Shown here piece by piece: positions 50,845 through 61,100 of a DNA stretch of 64,000 nucleotides. The DNA comes from Mytilus edulis (lineage: Eukaryota; Mollusca; Bivalvia; Mytilida; Mytilidae). A model generated the notes under the pieces. It worked only from the letters and a program-made list of their open reading frames with translations, was not told where the DNA came from and did no database searches. Where the stretch lies: positions 45,367,705 to 45,431,704 of the forward strand of contig NC_092350.1 of the NCBI RefSeq assembly GCF_963676685.1, written 5' to 3'. The position numbers and the translations under genes are program-made. Positions within the stretch are counted from its first letter, which is position 1, and the number at the start of each line of letters is the position of its first letter.

Positions 50845-50990
50845 AACAGATATATCATGTTAAGGAGGGATATTTGCGAAAAATACCAGTCGAGAGAATG
50901 TTAAATTTCACGAGCCGTAAGCCGAGGGAAATTCATTCTCAAGACTGATATTTTTCGCAAATACCCCTCAATAACATGATATATCTGTTT
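50845..50990. repeat. 146-bp palindrome
   Basis: The arms run AACAGATATATCATGTTA, then GATATTTGCGAAAAATACCA, to the centre CACGAGCCGTAAGCCGAGGG and back with a few mismatches. It is followed by a 240-bp segment bounded by AATTACACC (50990) and GGTGTAATT (51221) that contains AACCAATCAAAACCCC. Confidence 0.8.
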
Positions 50991-52102
50991 AATTACACCG
51001 AATGTTAATGTACTAAAACGCATTGATGATCGTGACGTTACAAGCGTCCAGTCGGATAGAGTATTTTTTGGCAAATACCACGGCAGAGAGGGTAAAAAAG
51101 GCATATCCTTTTAGCAAATACCCCAGCGGCGTTAAAAATGAACGATATTCATTTGATAACAGTAAATTGGTGAAAAATACAATGGCTATTAACCAATCAA
51201 AACCCCGGATTCTTACATAAGGTGTAATTATGATTATAACACAATGTTGATTGCTTCCTGTATTTTTATTTTTTTATGTTTAGTCCAATTTTTTTTAATA
51301 TAGTTTTGGTGTTTCTCGGTCTTTTAAAATCCCGCCATTGTATAATTGTGTTCTGGTCAATTTTATATCCTTGGTTTTCATTGTAGCTTATGTACTTTGT
51401 CTATAGAGTGTTGAATACAATTTGTTGTTATAGTGACCATGATTTAGACTGTATACCCCTATCGGTGACATATATTCCTGTTATTTCTGTTTGTTTTGTT
51501 CACACATAGTTGTCAATCAAATGGAATTGTATGCGACTGTCATACAATTAAATGGTTAACATAACTGTAAAACCTGGTTAAGTCCGTCATTTTCTACAAA
51601 CGAAAATGCCTTTACCAAGTCAGGAATCTGACAGATGCTTTTGATGTGTTTGAGCTTGTAATTTTGTCATTTGCTTGGGGAATATCGTCTAGAATCATAG
51701 TTCTTTATTTTTGTTATTTAACTTGAAGCTATCAACTTAGATATTTCACCTGTTCTGGTTTTAATAAACTTTTTGCTTTCAAATGATGAAGATAAATCCA
51801 GAAAAGCTTTTCAGAGGAATGATATTTATATAGTTATGTATTTTTAACTGCGAAACAGAATCTTTGTCGAATCAAAATGATTTAATATTATGCTAAATAC
51901 AAAAAAGGAAAAACAAAAGGAAAACAGGAAATATTGAACATGTTTGTATGGTGCAACAGATATCTATATTTCTTACATCATAAAGTAATCTATTATGTTC
52001 TACAAATCTGTAATGCATTTATAAAATAGTAACATGAGTAACATTGTGAATTAATTGTTACAGATTAAGTTACGATACTGTAAGGTATTGACGTATCATA
52101 CC

Positions 52103-55100
52103 ATGCCAAACATGTATCATCCAGAGTCTTCAGATTCTACAGTTTGTACAGAAGAACCTATTGATTTCCTAAACGAAGATGGAGTGTCTGAAGGTAAAAA
52201 AACGTTCAATCCATATGATCAGTTATCCTTGGTCCTATCATTCTTTGTAGCAATTATGTCTTTTGGAAGTAATTTATGTATTTGTTAGTGACGAAAAGTA
52301 CTTGATTGTTAAATATAATGTTACAAAATTGTGTGAAGATAAAATGGTTGAAGAGATTAAATTAACAAGATAGGTAGACAAACGTATACTGCTTCATAAT
52401 GAAGCGCGTCTTTTCAAGAAATTTACTCAGATTAAAATGTTAAGCAATATTAATAAAAGTGATGTTGGTAATTAAAAAAATGCACTTATTAAGCGATACG
52501 TCCTTTCGACTATTTGTTAAATTCTTACAAAATCTAATTTCTTTTTTTAAAACAGTACACAGTAATATAATGTTTTGTATGAATAGAAAAAAATTGAATG
52601 CTAAAGTTTGGCAAAACGCATTTATTTATTTAAGTCAAAAGCAAAATACCGCATACTGTGAAAGTACTTTAATTCGTGGGTATCACTTTTCGTGGTTTGA
52701 GCAATATTTACATGTTCGTGGGTTTTTAAATTCGTGGATTTTAGTTTTCTAAAAAAAACAAATTGAAAAATTAAAGCCTTTAGAAACGAAGGTTACAAAT
52801 AGTCTGGATTGAAAGAAATTGCAAAGTAAACATTGACCCGTGTACATCGTAGTGATAACTGATAAAGTGATCAACAGATTAAAGACCATCAAAGGTGTTA
52901 ATTCGGCCATACACATGTCACCTAAAGAAAACAATAACATAAACAAATGCTATAAACGTATCTTGAATTGTCAAATAATTCTTATCAAAGTCAAGCCCAG
53001 CATGAAATTATTATTTCCCATATGTACGAGAACAATGAGGATATAAAATGAACGCTTAATCATACTAGCATATGAATACCGGAAATCTGACTTTCATCGA
53101 TCACAAATATTTTGTATGAGAATCAAAAGATCACAAGTTGTACAGTTTAGGTTATTAAAGATTAAATGGGATAATCCTGCATACGGTTGTAGTTCTGTGA
53201 CTGCTATTAAAGTATTCTCAGATTTGGTTTTATTCAATATAATTCTCGAGATCATATCAGTAGTCAAACCTACCGATGGGGATCTTTCCATGTCTTGATT
53301 TGGACAATGGTTGTTCTATTTCGTTGGACACTTAAATTCGTTGATAAAGTCATCCACGAAAACCACGAAAATTGGTACCCCACGAATAAAAGTACTTTCA
53401 CAGTATATGAAATTTAAACCAAAATCTTTTACAGATATATTGAGTCAATTCATTCCCAGGAAAAACTTCTTTCTCAAAGCTATAGTTTAAGTTATTAAAA
53501 TTATTAAAATACTGTGTGTCTAACACTTTTAATGTAAAAACAACCCTACTGTTTATAGTGACTTGTGTCGCAGTTTATTTCAGATACCATAATAGTATTT
53601 TCATTTATGATTTTGTCGTTTGTGTCCGATTCCCGACTATGAAATTTTGACCGAATGTTGATTCGTATTGTATGTGTTATATGCTTCCCCTGCCGACGCG
53701 GATGGTTGCTCCTTTTGGAATGTATCCGATTCCCTCAATGTTTTGTTGCTTTTAAGATATACATGATTTTTTTGTTGCATAATTTTGTAAGTTTTTATTT
53801 GAAATTGTTTTAGTTTTAATTTTTTTTTCTTAAACTAATTCATGATATTTTAATATCGTAAAACTACTGTTGCTTTAATTCTGATATATCTGATAACATT
53901 ATTTTTACAATTTCATATTCTTAAATCATTTTGAATACATATTATTACAGATGGTTATTATGGAGAACCTTCATCGACAACAGATGAAATAGTAAATGAA
54001 AATGTCATTTATCTGCACGGACTTCCATATGATATACTTAGCAAAGACGAATCGAAACACTTAAACATTTACGCAAAATCGGAGACAGGTTGGTGGAATA
54101 TCGATTCTGTATCTCACATGGGAAACATGCTTATAAAACCAGACGAAATTTCTCTTTAGTACTCTGCTATCACATTTGATGCAGCTATTTTTTTATGATT
54201 TTAGATTACCTCATCTGCATTTTGCAAAACCTTTCGGTTTGTTGATCTGCAATGCTCTTCGACGTTATACTTTATTTGACCTTTTTTAAACGTTTTTTAC
54301 TCGAGCGTCATTACGAGTCTAATATCTGGTGTATCCAATTATGTATCCTGGTAGCTATGATGAGGTTATTGTCATACTCAACTAATTTACAATAAAAATC
54401 GTAGCTGGTGTTTATAATAAAAGAAAACGCTTGATTCAGCAAACTCTTTATAGCCCTCTTTTGACTTCTCTTAAAAAAAGATAACTCTTTTATCGTGTGC
54501 TTATCAGCAGGATAAGACTTCAAACAAAAGAAATACTCGACGATATCTGAAAGTAGAATATCTTAACAATATCAAATGAATATTTTCATAATATGTTTAG
54601 ATGTACTTGTTGTGCATCCCTAATAGTAAGAAAAAATTTCCATCTGAAACTTTACCAGATCTGTCATATTTCATACTTCATATCTTACTGATATCAACAT
54701 TCTTCATTAGACCTTCAATATGTGGTATCGGCCTTGTATTTTATTGAAGGTTAAAGCATGCAATTTAAGGAAGGAAGTCTGTAATCAAAAACTCACCTTA
54801 CATTTATAAAAATTGAGAAGCTACATGAAAATTGCTCGACAACATTAAATATTTGAAAATAATACTAGTATACGTACATAACATTTATAAGAAAAACAAA
54901 CTAAGATAAGGACTGTGAAGGTCATCAATTACTCACTACTTGTTTGAAAGCGCAACAATCTACAAACTTCACTGACTGCTTCAAATCAGGCATTGGCGAC
55001 TTATGCACCAATAGTTTTATTTGTTACGTCAATAAAAATAAATGTTAATGCCTTTTAGTGTTTCGTGTATTTCACATACAGAACTGAATATTGTGATAAT

Positions 55101-58100
55101 ATTGACTCTTTATATTTTAGAATTAGGACCAATTCCGAAGGTCGTACCCTTGTATGCAAATGAAATAAAAGCGACAGAAGATTTTCAAAAGACGACTATG
55201 CACAAACCTATATTCTTATCAAAACAAAATCGTCAAAGTAAGTTTAATGATTAAACCATTGAATTATTTTTAAAAATGGCGATTAATCCAAGAAGTTGTT
55301 TGGTGAATCAAGAGATACTAAAAATTAACAATGGTATAAAGAAACGCCACAACAGAACTTCAAGGTAGTTAGAAAAAAACCTGACAACCCCAAAGTATCT
55401 ACTATATCAATAAGCCGAACGACTGGTACAACTGTATTGTTCAATGCTTGAAACAGCAATTTTCCGAAATAAATTGAGGAGTTTAACCTAGCGTTATACT
55501 TAGCGAAGCTAGCTACAGTTGTGAAAAAATAAACCTAAAGTGAACTACCTTGCATATGACTTAATTTCATTTAGGTTCGTGTTACATACTAAAGTGTTCA
55601 CATATTTTTACGTATAGACGTTCAATATGCCATTAAACATCACCCAAACACACGACAATTACAGCTATTTATGTTTTGAAACTATTTTTATTTTGGAATA
55701 GCAAAATGTATTGAAAACATATTTTACCATAATATACATACTGGTAACGTATTGAAATCATGTGAAATTAAGTGATTATACAAAGCGGCATAACTCAATT
55801 ATACATTGTGATTTGTTAAAAAAAGATAATAAAATTGAGAATGGAAATGGGGAATGTGTCAAAGAAACAGCAACCCGACCATAGAACAGACAACAGCAGA
55901 AGGTCACCAAGAATGCATTTTGGGAATTTCAAAAAGATGCATGCTTCAATCAACAACACCTTGCCTTGTTAAATTCAATAACAGTTATATTTGTATTTTA
56001 AAATCAAAGATTTGTTTTGAAGACAATAATCAAGTTGTTTTAAAAATTTCTTTAGTTTCTGCTTTTAATTATTTTGATATAGTTTGAACATTGTTAAACA
56101 ATTAAATACTTTTATTTGATTTACAATAGGGCAAACACCAAATAAGATTAAGCAAAGCTACACAATAATTAACTGTGTATCACCACCCAAGTAGTTAGCA
56201 ATTTTGTGTTGACATGAATTTCAATTAACTGTTTACAAAGCTAAGAATTTTTCAAAATATCAAACTTCTCTACCCCAGGAATAGATTGCCATAGCTGTAT
56301 TTGGAAAAAATCTTTCAGAATTTTCGGTCTTCAAAGGAGTAGAGGCAATAAGGCCCTTATTTGGCCCAAAAATTACTGCATATTTAAAAGTTATCATACA
56401 TATTTTCAAATTACTGAAAAGTATCTCAGGTAGAAGGTATTCAGAAAAACAAAATAAGTTTGGACATTGAACAAGTTACCATGGCAACAAATCATGCCTT
56501 AATTTGCATATTTTGTAAAATTTTGTGATTTTCCTTGTTTTTCCATCAAATTTTTAAGTATATTTTCGATTGTAAAAGTATGTGCGCACCCCAGAAACAA
56601 CTTTATATTTTGTCAATAGTAATAATAAAGCTTCAGTTAAATTCTTTTGTTGTTTCTTGGCCGCGCACGATGTTTCCACAACAGAATTAAAGATAGAAAA
56701 CTGCATAAATTCTGAATTTTCATCGTTTTTGTGAAAAAAGTACATATTATGAGGTAATTGTGACGTCATCACATATAAATCTTAATGTTTTTCATTTATA
56801 TTTCTTGACCCTATGCATTTCTAAAGATTATGTGCCAATTTGAAAAAGTTATCAAATATTTTATTTTCTTGGGCCAAAACCAGGCCTTAATGCCCCTACT
56901 CCTTTGTATTTTATTCTTTACATACACGGATCGTCAAACCATTGTCAAACAGAAGCATCCGTAAATAACTTGCTAATATACGCGAATAACTAGTCATAGC
57001 TAGCAAAAATATATTATAAATTCGGATCTTTGATATGATAGTCACAAAAACCCGTGGCGCGATAAAGCATATTCGATATTTTTGTCCCTTGGTTTGCTTA
57101 CCGAAATATGAATTAAATAATATTCAAGATAAACGTCAATAAAATAGCAATACGTCAAATATAAACACAGAAAGATACTTAACACACGGTGGGTATGGTT
57201 GTCCTGCGAGAGAACGTACTGTGCTGGTGATTTGGTCCTGACGGGTGCTGGTGGGTCCTGATTCTGTGCTGGTGGGTTTGTTTACATTGTATCAGAACGG
57301 CAATAAAACGACTGTTTTGTTGCTTAATTTTTCTCTGATGCGTCATAAGTACCATGCAAAGTATATTACAACAATATGAAATTGCAAAAGTCGTGCAAGT
57401 TCGTTAAACGGAATTGTCCTGACGATGTGCTGGTGATAAGAAAAACGGTCCTGGTTCTGTGCTCCTATGTCCTGGTTCTGTGCCTTTATATTTTAGTTAA
57501 AAGTGGCAAATATTCAGTCAAGATCATTGATGCTGTACTGTTATTGACTACTAGTAATTAACTGTTGTCTGCTTTCTTGAAATTGACATTGTTATGAATC
57601 TGTTTACTGTTATTATGAGAGAAAAAAAAACTATTTTTTATTCTTTTTATAATTAACTGTGATTTTATTTATTGGCCTGTTAATTGAACCCTTCTTGCCC
57701 CATTTAAGATAAGAAAATATGTTTACGATTTTCGGGATTACGATCATTTTGCAAGATCGCCAAAATACGTTGTAATTTATACAATACTTATATAAAGTAG
57801 ATGATGTTGTATGTTTGTTGTCAATGGACAAATTTCCATAAGAAACCAAAGAAAGTATGTGTTAACAACCATACGTCATTGTACGACCTTCAACAATAAC
57901 CCATAAAATAAAAATGTAAAAGGTTTTGTATAAAAATGGAGAGCAAAAATATAGAAGAAAGGACTTTCTGAGCGTTTGAATCATATGTCTTTAGCAGCTT
58001 AAAACACATTTGTTTGTGAAAAATTGAGTGCTGACTATAAGAATGACAATAGTATTGCGGGTTTGTTTGTTTGGTTTTTTTTTGGGGGGATGGGGGATAA

Positions 58101-61100
58101 GTTAGAGCGAGGTTACAGTGAAAGTGTTAAGCTTGGAATAGTTTCCCGTAAGATTTAAAAGTTGTATTTTAAAAGAAAAATGTATCTTACAGCTATTAAG
58201 AATCACTTGCTGTATCTGTAAGATTTTTTCAACATATGTTTTTTTGTCTGAACGGTTATCAGGTATTTTTTTCGAAAGTTCGATCGAACACTAAAAAAAA
58301 TCACTATTTTATGAAAGGGCAGACTAGAATATGTCAGAGAATATATCAGAGAATGAAGACGAGATAACCTAGAGAACATTAACAAAACTAAGATTTCTTA
58401 GCTTTTTCATTTCAAAATTCCAAAATAAATAAATATTTTTGATAAAGAATTACAGGGGAGGAAGTGAATAATGTGTCCTACTTTTCTATATTTAAATATT
58501 TTTATGAATAAAAAATCAAATGTGCCTTAATTATGATTGAAAACGAGTAAATGGAAAAACTACCAAACTAAAATACATTTTTATTTTAATATTGGTAATA
58601 TCACTAAGCTTTTAAGTTTTGTGTGTCAAACACACCATCTCTGTAGTAATGACTCCTTATTAAGATATTTCACATCTCCATTTTTTTTCTGCATTTTTTT
58701 ATATTGTGAATTCTTAGTATTATTATATTAAAATGTAGACTTAATTTATATTTAAAAAAACTGAATCTAAAGCCAGATAAATCAAACATTTTTGTTTCTA
58801 TCTATCCGTTTTCAGGACTTTAACAATCAACGTAAACACGCCTGGAAAGTAAAATGCGTACTCGGCTGTCTGTAATCGACCATTTTTAGACACCCTCCTA
58901 AAAAACAAGCATGGGTGGGGGTTCAGAGATGCAAATTAAGTACTTAGATCAATATTTTATATTTTCGTGTATGGTTTATCACCCCCTCCTGTGGCCTGTC
59001 AATTACGAAAATGTGCAAACTGCAATAGTATCAAAACAGCACAGACAATGAATAATAGAGATATAATTTTGTACATATACATGTATCAAGGGGAAACTTC
59101 TTGCAAAGCATTATTATTTATAGTTCATTATTGTATTTAGTAGAAAAAGAGAATTTGGTGAAAATAAAATCACTATTTTTGTAGAAAATTCACAGACCTT
59201 TGTACAGAAATTTTTGTTATGTTTAGCATGGTATCAACACAAGGGTACATTATCCTTAAAAATCTATTTGAAACTAACGTTTGCTTTGTTAATTGTGCCT
59301 TCAATTTCAAAAATTAAAATATCTCGTAACTTCATACATTTACTACCAATTGAGTATAAAACAAGTAAATAAGTTTAAAAAAGAAATTCTTAGATTAAAC
59401 ACCTAGATTCAACTTTAAAAAGTCATAACAGTTTAAAACAATACAAATCTACACACACAAATAACTGGCTTAATTTCAACTGATTTTCAACCTGAATCGC
59501 TATAAGATCATATATAAGCTCAACTCTGTCGAGGGATCGTCTGAGGTTCATTTATTGTCTTGGCGTCCGTATTACAATGACCAAATGTTACCAAATGATT
59601 TTTTCAAGAGTGAATCTAGGAAAAACAATATTCATCAACAAACCAGACCACTGTCTGTTAAAATGTATTCGAGTTTTTAGTTACAGCCGATTCCATTGAG
59701 TATGTAGGCAAATGTTATATCTTTGGTTAGCTTGCTTGTTAGCTTAACCGTGAAGTCGTTGTTAGGTAAGGTCTATACCCTCCTTTCGAATTAGCCTGGT
59801 CCTACAGACAGAAAGATGTGTCATTTGTCGGACTAGTCTACTCTTAAAGTAGGGTAGTTTATATAACCTAACAACGACTTTTCTGTTCAGCAAGCAAGAT
59901 AACCAAAGATATTCCCTTTGTCTACACACTCATTGAAATCGGCTTTAATATTGCAAATGTTCAAGCAATTAGGGCAAAACTTACCGAGTAAAAAAAATCA
60001 AAATGTCTATCACCTTGCACATTTCAGAAAATTCAGATCAGATAACGAAAATGGGTCCAGCAACATTTATAAGCAATTTAAGATTTTGACCCTCACAGTT
60101 TCCATTCACCACAAATATTCTCGTTACAACAAATCAAATACCAGTTGCAGCCTTTTGTTTATCTATTAATATATGTATACGGATAAAGTTATGAAAGGCA
60201 GCAGGGTCACCAGGGTGAGGAGTCCATGTCATCTGAAATAAATGCTAAGCATAGATCTAGAAAGCGGCAGATAATCATGGCATTAAAAAAACTCTCTTCT
60301 TTTCGACTTTTTTCGAACAAATTGACACATAAAATGAATTATATAGTATTATGGAATTTTTAACTTGTGTTCAATTCATTGGTTACACCTTTTACTAGGA
60401 TAACAGTCCTGTCAAGTATGAGCTGGGTAAAATATTTCAGAAAAGAAGATGGAAATGTGAAAGTTTCCGTGCGTCAGGTGCAACAGCATACGAACAGCTA
60501 ACATGTCTCGTCAGGGTGGAAGCTAAAAAGTCCACGAAAATTTGATTTAAAACCTTTATTCGTTCCAACAAAGATATTGTGATTTTGTTGAGGATTTAAC
60601 CATCTACGACAACAAAATTTCTTTTTTTTTAGAATTTACAGCTCTTCTATAAATATATGCAAAGCAAACCATTGATTAAATTGCTTGCTATGATTGTTTG
60701 GATATTTGTAAACGACAGGTAAGTAGTCTGTTTTCTATATACTACAATTTATTTGGAAAATAAACATTAACTTCAATTCCTGTCAGTTTGTATTTGTCCA
60801 ATCAAATCCCAGTATGTATTGAAACTCCGCCTACCTATTGTTTGAAAACATCCAAGCAAACATAGCAAGCAAGTCAATCAAAGTTTTTTTTTGCATGCTT
60901 TTATAGAAGAGCTGTACTATATAATGCAAGGAAGCGTTTAAGTCTTTCGCCAAAAAATACTATCAATTTCTTTTTGTCCTATGTAAACTTACGTACCATT
61001 TCCTTCCATTCATGATCATTAAATTGAACTGTAAAATATTGCTTGATACCTTCTTAATTCCTTTATGAGTCTTATGTAAACCTAATTATGACAATAACTG

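Noticed and set aside
52459-53298. Open frames of 60-97 residues in intron 1 of ETS gene B
   Set aside because: They lie wholly or partly inside the TA-flanked MITE and show no domain; the spliced ETS exons bypass them.
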